Notes under the pieces: model-generated
Told to the model about the DNA's origin: nothing
Seen by the model: the letters and a program-made list of their open reading frames with translations, nothing else
The model's database searches: none
NCBI GenBank assembly: GCA_031265595.1
Contig: JAISCM010000172.1
Coordinates: 1 to 5,553, forward strand
DNA: 5,553 nt
Source of the DNA: Tannerellaceae bacterium
GTDB taxonomy: Bacteria; Bacteroidota; Bacteroidia; Bacteroidales; Tannerellaceae
Direction of reading: 5' to 3'
In this document: positions 1 through 5,529 of the stretch, piece after piece
How the letters are laid out: each line of letters begins with the position of its first letter
Position numbering within the stretch: position 1 is the stretch's first letter
Translations under genes and position numbers: made by a program

Positions 1-219
1 AGAGTGAAGGCTATTATCGTTGATAAATTAAGTGTAGAAGAAACAGAAGTTACAAACGAAGCCAGCTTTACTAATGATTTAGGAGCAGACTCTCTTGATA
101 CGGTAGAGTTGATTATGGAGTTCGAAAAAGAATTCGGTATCTCAATTCCTGATGATCAAGCAGAAAAAATTGCAACAGTAGGTGACGCTATCGCTTATAT
201 CGAAGCAAACGCGAAGTAA
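1..219 (+). CDS. acpP: Acyl carrier protein, 5'-truncated by the window edge
   Basis: ACP is the cytosolic carrier that holds growing fatty-acyl chains as thioesters on a 4'-phosphopantetheine arm during type II fatty acid synthesis. The signature [19 protein letters not shown] is present. The serine that would carry the phosphopantetheine is the TCT codon at 91-93. The rest is the usual short acidic helical protein ending in YIEANAK. A GTG at 4-6 could be read as a start, but the frame is open to base 1 (AGA, Arg), and the sequence reading R-V-K-A-I-I-V-D matches the interior of Bacteroidota ACPs. The real start is therefore just upstream, with roughly six residues missing. The gene ends with TAA 19 bp before fabF on the same strand, so the two are almost certainly co-transcribed. 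Function is secure from the motif and the neighbour. Confidence 0.96.
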   Translation, partial: RVKAIIVDKLSVEETEVTNEASFTNDLGADSLDTVELIMEFEKEFGISIPDDQAEKIATVGDAIAYIEANAK

Positions 220-238
220 TCCCCTTGTATTTCAACGT

Positions 239-1495
239 ATGGAATTAAAAAGAATTGTAGTAACAGGCCTTGGAGCTATTACTCCGCTTGGCAACACCCT
301 TTCGGACACCTGGGAGGGCCTTATTAACGGTAGAAACGGAGCCGGGCCTATTACGCAGTTTAATGCGGAAAAATTTAAAACACGTTTCGCCTGTGAAGTG
401 AAAAACTTCGATCCGCTACAAATGATGGACCGGAAAGAGGTGCGTAAATGTGATCGATATACTTTGTTAGCATTAAACGCAGCCAAAGAAGCAATCGCTG
501 ATTCGGCCTTAGACGTAGAAAAAGTAAACCTGGACCGTATCGGCGTGATATTTGCATCCGGTATAGGGGGTATCAAAACATTTGAAGATGAAGTAAAGGC
601 TTACGATGCGGAAAGAGGGCCGCGTTTTAATCCTTTTTTTATTCCCAAGATGATCTCCGATATTGCAGCCGGGCAGATCTCCATGATATACGGATTCAGA
701 GGGCCTAACTTTGCCACTGTTTCGGCTTGCGCCTCTTCCACCAACGCTATTTCTGATGCGTTCAATTATATACGTTTGGGAAAAGCCGACGCGATCGTTA
801 CCGGTGGCGCCGAAGCGGCTATTTCGGAAGCAGGCGTGGGCGGCTTCAATGCGATGAACGCCCTGTCTACCCGTAATGATTCGCCCCAAACGGCTTCGCG
901 CCCGTTCAGCCTGAGCCGCGATGGGTTTGTATTAGGCGAAGGTTCGGCCTGCTTAGTGCTGGAAGAAATGGAGCATGCCTTAGCAAGAGGAGCGAACATA
1001 TATTGTGAAATAGTAGGGACAGGCATGTCTGCCGATGCGTACCACTTAACAGCTTCGCACCCGGAAGGGTCAGGCGCTAAGCTGGTGATGAGAAACGCGC
1101 TGGAAGATGCAGGAATGAAACCGGAAGAGATTGATTACATCAATGTACACGGAACCTCTACCCCTGTAGGCGACATATCGGAAGCAAAAGCTATTAAAGA
1201 TGTATTTGGCGAACATGCTTATAAGCTGAATATCAGTTCTACAAAGTCTATGACCGGGCATCTTTTAGGAGCTGCCGGCGCATTGGAAACGATTGCCTGT
1301 ATCCTGGCCCTGAAGGAAGGTATCATCCCCCCGACGGTAAACCATGAGGAGGGAGACAATGATCCGGAAATAGATTATGAGCTGAACTTTACATTTAACA
1401 AAGCACAAAAGAGAGAAATAAATGCAGCCCTATCCAATACCTTTGGTTTCGGAGGGCATAATGCAAGTGTAATTGTAAAGAAATTCGTCAGATAA
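239..1495 (+). CDS. fabF: Beta-ketoacyl-ACP synthase II (KAS II)
   Basis: This condensing enzyme elongates acyl-ACP with malonyl-ACP in the cytosol, and it sits directly after the gene for its carrier. The ATG at 239 gives 418 residues beginning MELKRIVVTGLGAITPLG, the usual FabF N-terminus and length. The frame extends upstream to 182, but that would overlap acpP and add 19 unrelated residues, so it is rejected. The thiolase-fold Cys-His-His triad is complete: Cys164 in TVSACASST (codon 728-730), His304 in NVHGTSTPVGD, and His341 in STKSMTGHLLGAAGA with its conserved Lys336. The C-terminal glycine-rich loop NTFGFGGHNAS (about 400-410) is also intact. No Shine-Dalgarno sequence precedes the start, as is usual in Bacteroidota. 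rnc begins 12 bp after the TAA. FabB is the alternative paralogue, but the sequence and acpP linkage fit FabF. Confidence 0.97.
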   Translation: MELKRIVVTGLGAITPLGNTLSDTWEGLINGRNGAGPITQFNAEKFKTRFACEVKNFDPLQMMDRKEVRKCDRYTLLALNAAKEAIADSALDVEKVNLDRIGVIFASGIGGIKTFEDEVKAYDAERGPRFNPFFIPKMISDIAAGQISMIYGFRGPNFATVSACASSTNAISDAFNYIRLGKADAIVTGGAEAAISEAGVGGFNAMNALSTRNDSPQTASRPFSLSRDGFVLGEGSACLVLEEMEHALARGANIYCEIVGTGMSADAYHLTASHPEGSGAKLVMRNALEDAGMKPEEIDYINVHGTSTPVGDISEAKAIKDVFGEHAYKLNISSTKSMTGHLLGAAGALETIACILALKEGIIPPTVNHEEGDNDPEIDYELNFTFNKAQKREINAALSNTFGFGGHNASVIVKKFVR

Positions 1496-1507
1496 CCATT
1501 TGTTAAA

Positions 1508-2347
1508 GTGTTCAAGCAATTATATAAAAGAATAAGGCTCCTTAAGAATAAAGGTAAGGAGCCTTATTTGTCTTTATATAAACTATTTGGTTTCTATCCC
1601 GATGATATTAGTTTGTATGAACAGGCCTTCTTGCATAAGTCTTCGTCGATAGAAGCGGGCGACGGGCGATGGCTCAACAACGAACGCCTGGAGTTTCTCG
1701 GAGATGCGATCCTCGACGCCGTTGTGGCAGACATATTATATAAGCATTTCAAAAACAAACGGGAAGGCTTTCTTACGAACACTCGTTCTAAAATTGTGCA
1801 ACGCGATAACCTCGACCGTATTGCAGTCAGCCTTGGATTGCCCAAATTAGTTGTGTACTCTGCCAAACTAAGTTCGCATAATAACCATTTATATGGCAAT
1901 GCACTGGAAGCGCTGATCGGGGCGATATACCTCGACCAGGGCTACCGGAAGTGTTATAAATTCATAGAAGAGGTGGTTATTAAGAAAAACCTCGACATCG
2001 ATAAATTAGCTCATAAAGAAGTAAATTTCAAGTCGAGCCTCATTGAATGGAGCCAGAAAAACAAACTTGAAGTAACGTTCGACCTGATAGAGTCCTTTGT
2101 TGATAATGACGGGAATCCCGTCTTTCAAACATGTGTAACATTGTTTGAACATCAAATAGGCGTAGGAATCGGCTACTCCAAGAAAGAATCACAACAAAAT
2201 GCAGCCAAGATGGCGATTAGAAAACTCCGTATCGACAAAGAGTTTCAGGAAACCATCTCCGAATTAAAGAAAAAACGAAACGGCGAAACAACCGAAGGCC
2301 ACGAATTTGAAGAACTCCCCGAAGACATTGATTCCAGGATCAGATGA
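1508..2347 (+). CDS. rnc: Ribonuclease III
   Basis: RNase III is a homodimeric, Mg2+-dependent endonuclease that cuts double-stranded RNA, including rRNA precursors and structured mRNAs. The 279-residue product has the endonuclease domain (about 25-155) with the signature NERLEFLGDAILD. Its Glu59, Glu62 and Asp66 align with E. coli E38, E41 and D45, and Glu134 aligns with E117. A double-stranded-RNA-binding domain (about 172-242) ends in the typical KKESQQNAAKMAIRKL helix. The tail (243-279) is charged and low in complexity. The position matching E. coli catalytic Asp114 is Asn131 (codon AAT 1898-1900). The start is GTG: no in-frame ATG lies nearby, and residues 1-25 resemble other Bacteroidota RNase III N-termini. 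The gene is third in the acpP-fabF-rnc cluster, starts 12 bp after fabF, and its 3' end overlaps the convergent trpB2 by 8 bp. Codons 8-21 contain a perfect inverted repeat. Confidence 0.95.
   Translation: MFKQLYKRIRLLKNKGKEPYLSLYKLFGFYPDDISLYEQAFLHKSSSIEAGDGRWLNNERLEFLGDAILDAVVADILYKHFKNKREGFLTNTRSKIVQRDNLDRIAVSLGLPKLVVYSAKLSSHNNHLYGNALEALIGAIYLDQGYRKCYKFIEEVVIKKNLDIDKLAHKEVNFKSSLIEWSQKNKLEVTFDLIESFVDNDGNPVFQTCVTLFEHQIGVGIGYSKKESQQNAAKMAIRKLRIDKEFQETISELKKKRNGETTEGHEFEELPEDIDSRIR
1531..1568 (+). promoter_or_regulatory. Perfect 14-bp hairpin inside the start of rnc
   Basis: AATAAGGCTCCTTA (1531-1544) is exactly complementary to TAAGGAGCCTTATT (1555-1568), with a 10-nt loop and a G-U pair possible outside (1530/1569). 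The structure begins 23 nt after the first base of the GTG and is followed by the U-rich stretch TGTCTTTA. It overlaps coding sequence for the conserved N-terminal segment RIRLLKNKGKEPYL, so it is not simply a terminator between fabF and rnc. The mRNA encodes a double-strand-specific nuclease, and E. coli rnc is known to be autoregulated through a stem in its 5' leader. An autoregulatory cleavage site or attenuator is therefore a reasonable inference. The complementarity is seen directly; the function is not shown. Confidence 0.6.
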
Positions 2348-2349
2348 TC
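2338..2349. other. Palindrome containing both convergent stop codons
   Basis: GATCA (2338-2342), GA, TGATC (2345-2349) form a dyad. The rnc stop (TGA, 2345-2347) and the trpB2 stop (TCA on this strand, 2340-2342) occupy mirror-image positions in it. The two genes share 8 bp and leave no intergenic space, so each transcript must run into the 3' end of the other gene before terminating. No strong U-tailed hairpin was seen on either side of this point. Confidence 0.6.
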
Positions 2350-3701
2350 TCTTCTAAACCGGAAAGGTTGGCCGACACCTCTTCATCGCTCAATGTATAA
2401 TTACTTAAATCGCCTGCCAGGTATTGATCGTAAGCTGCCATATCTATCAGGCCATGGCCGGAGAGATTAAACAAGATCGTACGCTGCCTGCCTTCCAGTT
2501 TGGCCTGATTGGCTTCACGGATAGCTGCCGCAATGGCGTGGGATGATTCGGGAGCTGGGATAATGCCTTCTGCCTGTGCAAATAAAGTAGCTGCCTCGAA
2601 TGTATCTAATTGTTCAATATCAACAGCTTCTACGTAGCCGTCTTTACGCAATTGGCTCACAATAGACCCGGCGCCATGATAGCGTAAGCCTCCTGCATGG
2701 ATATGGGCGGGAGAGAAGTTGTGGCCTAACGTAAACATGGGGATCAGCGGCGTATAACCGGCTTCGTCGCCAAAGTCGTACTGGAATTGGCCGCGCGTCA
2801 GTTTCGGGCACGATGCCGGCTCGGCGGCTACAATACGTATCTCTTTACCATCAACTAACTTATGGCGAAGGAAGGGGAAGCTAATACCAGAGAAGTTAGA
2901 GCCTCCTCCGAAGCAGCCAATCACCACATCCGGGTATTCGCCGGCCATCTCCATTTGCTTTTCTGCTTCCAGACCGATCACCGTCTGGTGTAGCATAACA
3001 TGGTTCAATACGCTCCCCAGGGTGTATTTACAGTTGGGCGTTTGCAGCGCCAGTTCTACCGCTTCCGAAATGGCCGTACCCAGGCTTCCCTGATAATTCG
3101 GATGGGCGGTCAATATAGCACGCCCGGCTTTGGTACTCATACTGGGCGAGGCGATCACCTGTGCGCCAAACGTCTGCATGATCGAACGGCGGTATGGCTT
3201 TTGATGATAGCTCACCTTTACCATATAAACAGCCAGTTCCAGCCCAAAAGCCTTTGCTGCATACGACAGGGCGGCTCCCCATTGCCCGGCGCCGGTTTCG
3301 GTAGTAATATTGGTTACGCCTTCTTCCTTGCAAAAATACACCTGGGCGATCGCCGAATTTAATTTATGAGAGCCTACCGGGCTTATGCTTTCATTCTTAA
3401 AGTAGATATGCGCCGGCGTATCCAACGCTTTTTCCAGTCCATACGCGCGAACCAACGGAGTAGGTCGCCATATCTTATACATCTCACGCACCTCTTCCGG
3501 TATTTCTATCCAGGCGTCGGTTTGATTTAACTCCTGATGTGCCAACGCTTTTGCGAACAAAGGATAAAGTTCTTCCTCTTTAATCGGTTGCTTCGTACCC
3601 GGGTTTAAGATAGGGCGTGGTTTGTTTTTCATATCCACTACAACATTATACCATGCCGTAGGAATGTCCTTTTCTTCCAATAAAAACTTTTTAGTGCTCA
3701 T
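2340..3701 (-). CDS. trpB2: TrpB2-type tryptophan synthase beta subunit (PLP enzyme)
   Basis: The family condenses indole with L-serine to form tryptophan, using pyridoxal phosphate, in the cytosol. The 453-residue product is longer than classical TrpB (about 400) and has TrpB2-style features. These include an N-terminal extension with LNPGTKQPI, then IWRPTPLVRA, and the Schiff-base lysine Lys113 in SPVGSHKLNSA (codon 3363-3365). The catalytic Glu135 is in TETGAGQWGAA, where classical TrpB has ETGAGQHG. The phosphate-binding loop is GCFGGGSNF (262-270). The C-terminal motifs EGIIPAPESSHAIAAA and NLSGHGLID complete the active site. All key residues are present, so the gene looks functional. 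No trpA or other trp gene is in the window. TrpB2 proteins often stand alone and may salvage indole rather than channel it from TrpA; which applies here is inferred. The ATG at 3701 gives the expected N-terminus, and only an AT-rich leader precedes it. Confidence 0.93.
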   Translation of the reverse strand: MSTKKFLLEEKDIPTAWYNVVVDMKNKPRPILNPGTKQPIKEEELYPLFAKALAHQELNQTDAWIEIPEEVREMYKIWRPTPLVRAYGLEKALDTPAHIYFKNESISPVGSHKLNSAIAQVYFCKEEGVTNITTETGAGQWGAALSYAAKAFGLELAVYMVKVSYHQKPYRRSIMQTFGAQVIASPSMSTKAGRAILTAHPNYQGSLGTAISEAVELALQTPNCKYTLGSVLNHVMLHQTVIGLEAEKQMEMAGEYPDVVIGCFGGGSNFSGISFPFLRHKLVDGKEIRIVAAEPASCPKLTRGQFQYDFGDEAGYTPLIPMFTLGHNFSPAHIHAGGLRYHGAGSIVSQLRKDGYVEAVDIEQLDTFEAATLFAQAEGIIPAPESSHAIAAAIREANQAKLEGRQRTILFNLSGHGLIDMAAYDQYLAGDLSNYTLSDEEVSANLSGLEEII

Positions 3702-3734
3702 GATTCATTCCAAGTTAAGTTACATTATTTCCTG

Positions 3735-3759
3735 AAAAAAGCTTTACAGCTTTCAACAT
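3735..3759 (-). promoter_or_regulatory. Weak hairpin with T-run in the trpB2 leader
   Basis: On the minus strand AAAGCT (3753-3748), GTAA, AGCTTT (3743-3738) form a 6-bp stem followed by further T residues. This is a terminator-like layout about 35 nt before the trpB2 start. It lies within a 14-codon frame beginning ATG at 3759 and ending TAA at 3715 (MLKAVKLFSGNNVT). That frame has no Trp codons, so classical trp attenuation is not supported. The stem is short and AT-rich, so the signal is weak. Confidence 0.2.
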
Positions 3760-3764
3760 GGTAG

Positions 3765-3795
3765 CAAAGAAACAAATAATATTCTATTATTCAAT
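3765..3795 (-). promoter_or_regulatory. Possible weak promoter for trpB2
   Basis: Read leftward, TTTCTTTG (3772-3765) differs by one base from the Bacteroidota -7 consensus TAnnTTTG. ATTG (3795-3792) lies 19 nt further upstream at the usual -33 distance and differs by one base from TTTG. The start site would be about 60 nt before the trpB2 ATG. Both boxes are imperfect, so this is only the best candidate in the intergenic region. Confidence 0.3.
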
Positions 3796-3808
3796 GTGAA
3801 TTGAATAA
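3787..3808. promoter_or_regulatory. 22-bp dyad between divergent genes, candidate operator
   Basis: TTATTCAAT (3787-3795) and ATTGAATAA (3800-3808) are perfect reverse complements around GTGA. The dyad sits centrally between trpB2 and the divergent outer-membrane gene. Its centre is about 22 bp upstream of the porin -7 box, and its left arm overlaps the weak -33 candidate for trpB2. It is further flanked by direct copies of ATTCTAT (3781-3787 and 3810-3816). This geometry suits a dimeric regulator acting on one or both promoters. No specific regulator family is recognised, and AT-rich sequence can form dyads by chance. Confidence 0.45.
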
Positions 3809-3815
3809 AATTCTA

Positions 3816-3823
3816 TACATTTG
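3816..3823 (+). promoter_or_regulatory. Bacteroidota -7 promoter box for the outer-membrane gene
   Basis: TACATTTG matches the primary-sigma -7 consensus TAnnTTTG exactly. It lies 43 bp before the ATG at 3867, leaving an AT-rich leader of about 35-40 nt. No clear TTTG is found at the -33 distance; that zone is occupied by the 22-bp dyad, so an activator could substitute for it. Confidence 0.6.
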
Positions 3824-3866
3824 CAAGCCGAATAATTTTATAAAATACAATTAAATCAGCAGCATC

Positions 3867-5093
3867 ATGAGAAAGCATTTTTTATTACTCGCCTGTCTTA
3901 TACTCGTTTCCTCTGCCTTTGCTCAGAAGAAGGATTTCACGTATAACTTTTATGGGTTTGTGAGGGGCGACGCCTATTACAATTCGAGAAGCAATGTAGA
4001 AGCGGTAGATGGTAACTTCTATCTCTATCCGCTCGATAAAGAGCCTGATGCTGACGGCAATGATTTAAACGGTAATCCGAGCAGTACGTTCTATACGTTT
4101 ACCACCCGGTTTGGTTTGGATATGACCGGGCCCCGCGTCGGCTCGGCCGAGACGTCTGCCAAGGTAGAAGTTGATTTGGGAGGATTTAATCTTGCCAATT
4201 ATTTGCTTCGTATCCGCCAGGCCTATATCAATTTAAACTGGGAGAAAGGGTCGTCTCTCTTACTTGGGCAAACCTGGCACCCGTTGTTCGGAGATGTTAT
4301 GCCGGATGTGCTGAACCTGAATACAGGTAGTCCTTTCCAGCCCTTCAACCGAAGCGCACAGATAAGGTATCAATATAAAAGTAACCGGTTTACCTTTACC
4401 GGATCGGCTGTTTATCAATTAGTGTATCTGTCCGCAGGGCCGAACGGGAAAAGCGAAGAGTACCAGAAAAACAGCGTCCTGCCCGAACTGTTTGCCGGCA
4501 TAACATACCATGAGAACGGATTTCTGGGAGGAGTGGGCGTTGAAATGATATCGCTAAAACCCCGTGTGCAGTCTCGCATAGCCGATAGAGCATATAAGGT
4601 AGATGAGCAGGTTACAAGCGTATCACTCATGGCCCAGGCGCAGTATAAGACAACGAATCTTTATCTGGCCGGAAAAACACTTCTCGCCTCCAACCAGGTA
4701 CACAACGCGATGCTGGGCGGATACGGCGTTTCATCCATAGACGACATTACGGGCGAACGGAAGTATACGCCTTCACGCCATTCTACCACCTGGCTCAATG
4801 CTGTAGCAGGCAACAAATGGAAAGGCAGCCTGTTTATGGGATACTCTAAAAACTTAGGAACAACCGACAACTTACTCAGCCCGGCATTATTTTATGGCAG
4901 TGGAGTAGATATAGACCAGTTACTCTGCATCTCTCCCAGCTTTTCGTACAATTTACCTCACTGGAAAGCCGGCATTGAATACTCCGCCACAACAGCCTGG
5001 TATGGAGATACAAACCTTTTAAACGGCAAAGTAACAAACACACACGCCGTAACCAATCACAGGATACTGGGCGTATTCATTTATTACTTTTAA
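3867..5093 (+). CDS. Outer-membrane beta-barrel protein, DcaP/porin-like
   Basis: This is a 408-residue secreted protein. MRKHFLLLACLILVSSAFA is a signal peptide with probable type I cleavage before Gln20. The mature part has alternating hydrophobic/polar strands rich in Tyr, Phe and Gly throughout, and the chain ends in IYYF, the terminal aromatic signal recognised by the barrel-assembly machinery. The segments NFYGFVRGDAYYNSR (27-41), RFGLDMTGP (81-89), AKVEVDLGGF (98-107) and GQTWHPLFGDVMPDV (134-148) resemble the N-terminal strands of DcaP-type porins, known as outer-membrane channels for small, often dicarboxylic solutes. An Asp/Asn-rich stretch around 57-72 is likely a surface or periplasmic loop and might bind metal. 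No TonB box or plug domain is seen, so it is not a SusC-type receptor. The substrate is unknown. It is divergent from trpB2, with its own promoter box. The barrel class is secure; the DcaP assignment is inferred. Confidence 0.8.
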   Translation: MRKHFLLLACLILVSSAFAQKKDFTYNFYGFVRGDAYYNSRSNVEAVDGNFYLYPLDKEPDADGNDLNGNPSSTFYTFTTRFGLDMTGPRVGSAETSAKVEVDLGGFNLANYLLRIRQAYINLNWEKGSSLLLGQTWHPLFGDVMPDVLNLNTGSPFQPFNRSAQIRYQYKSNRFTFTGSAVYQLVYLSAGPNGKSEEYQKNSVLPELFAGITYHENGFLGGVGVEMISLKPRVQSRIADRAYKVDEQVTSVSLMAQAQYKTTNLYLAGKTLLASNQVHNAMLGGYGVSSIDDITGERKYTPSRHSTTWLNAVAGNKWKGSLFMGYSKNLGTTDNLLSPALFYGSGVDIDQLLCISPSFSYNLPHWKAGIEYSATTAWYGDTNLLNGKVTNTHAVTNHRILGVFIYYF

Positions 5094-5216
5094 GCCACAT
5101 CAAAGCATTAACACGGTCTAAAGAATGTTAATCTTATGGCAAGGCTATTTTATGCTGATGCCCGGGAGTGGCGCAGTTGATATCATAGAAATAATAGAGA
5201 GGATGGCACCTTTCTG
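5094..5216. other. Intergenic stretch after the porin, nothing clear
   Basis: No open frame of note is present. The only structure seen is ATTAACA (5107-5113) with TGTTAAT (5126-5132), a 7-bp AT-rich stem with a 12-nt loop and no following T-run, so it is a poor terminator. The porin transcript may instead end at the palindrome array beginning at 5217. Confidence 0.4.
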
Positions 5217-5304
5217 TTGGCCGACGGCTGTCGACTAATTAACCGACGGCTGTCAGCCAATTGGTCGACGGCCGTCGGTTATTTGGCTGCCCGCCGTCGG
5301 CCAA
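5217..5304. repeat. Four tandem 22-bp palindromic repeats
   Basis: Units run 5217-5238, 5239-5260, 5261-5282 and 5283-5304 with an exact 22-bp period. The consensus is TTGGCCGACGG followed by its own reverse complement CCGTCGGCCAA, so each unit is itself near-palindromic. Across units, the left half of unit 1 (5217-5228) is perfectly complementary over 12 bp to the right half of unit 4 (5293-5304). The left half of unit 2 (5239-5250) pairs 11 of 12 with the right half of unit 3 (5271-5282). The block can fold as one long nested hairpin on either strand, and it could act as a bidirectional terminator, a protein-binding site or a dispersed chromosomal repeat. It is markedly GC-rich compared with its flanks. 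Confidence 0.85.
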
Positions 5305-5385
5305 CGATTTCATGCCGTATTTATTCAACTATCTTTCCACAAAAGGAAAAAGAACTCTTGATGTTCAGAATGGGGGGATTTTTCG

Positions 5386-5393
5386 TAACTTTG
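5386..5393 (+). promoter_or_regulatory. Bacteroidota -7 promoter box before the DUF262 remnant
   Basis: TAACTTTG matches TAnnTTTG exactly and is followed 19 bp later by the ATG at 5413. The nearest upstream TTG-like box (CTTG, 5357-5360) is 25 nt away, longer than the usual spacing of about 19-21. A run of six G (5372-5377) lies in the spacer. Confidence 0.55.
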
Positions 5394-5412
5394 CCGAAAT
5401 CATAATGAACAA

Positions 5413-5529
5413 ATGATGTCAATGCAAAGATATGCTGTTAATCAACATCTGATAGAAACCGTTTTGTCATCAGTCAAAGCCGACGAAACTGTTGTACGTA
5501 AAATTCATCGGCCTTGCGGAGGAATTTGA
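5413..5529 (+). pseudogene. N-terminal remnant of a DUF262 (GmrS-like) gene
   Basis: The 38-codon frame from ATG 5413 to TGA 5527 contains YAVNQHLIETVLSSVKADE and then KIHRP. This follows the N-terminus of DUF262 proteins, where family members typically read NQH-IET-L-W-K-GEIAIPEIQRPFVW. DUF262 is the ParB-like nucleotidase domain found in GmrSD-type modification-dependent restriction enzymes and related defence proteins. Here the signature is eroded: the usual Trp after LS is Ser, the Pro of PEIQRP is Arg, Gln is His, and FVW is replaced by CGG. The frame stops immediately afterwards, whereas intact family members run for several hundred residues. I infer a decayed or rearranged gene start that kept its promoter box. 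Alternatives are a sequencing frameshift or a real small protein. The match is from memory of the family, not a search. Confidence 0.5.

Noticed and set aside
4..6. GTG as the start of acpP
   Set aside because: The frame is open to the window edge and the encoded R-V-K-A-I-I-V-D matches the interior of Bacteroidota ACPs, so the gene is truncated by the window.
182..238. Upstream extension of the fabF frame
   Set aside because: It overlaps the acpP coding sequence and adds 19 residues unlike any FabF N-terminus; the ATG at 239 gives the family-standard start.
1531..1568. Reading the hairpin as a simple intergenic terminator between fabF and rnc
   Set aside because: The codons through the hairpin encode a segment resembling other Bacteroidota RNase III N-termini, and no good in-frame ATG exists downstream, so it lies within rnc.
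3000..3362. 120-residue plus-strand frame opposite trpB2
   Set aside because: It is fully antisense to a well-supported gene with intact catalytic motifs, and its product has no recognisable features.
3894..3896. Lipobox-like LLAC (Cys10) in the outer-membrane protein
   Set aside because: The hydrophobic stretch before Cys10 is too short and hydrophobic sequence continues after it to a good type I site (AFA-Q); a barrel ending in IYYF is not expected to be a lipoprotein.
5217..5304. CRISPR array
   Set aside because: The repeats are directly adjacent with no spacers, the unit is itself a full palindrome, and no cas genes are present.
5217..5405. 62-residue frame starting at a TTG
   Set aside because: It is a translation through the palindromic repeat array with Arg-rich low-complexity sequence and no promoter or homology support.
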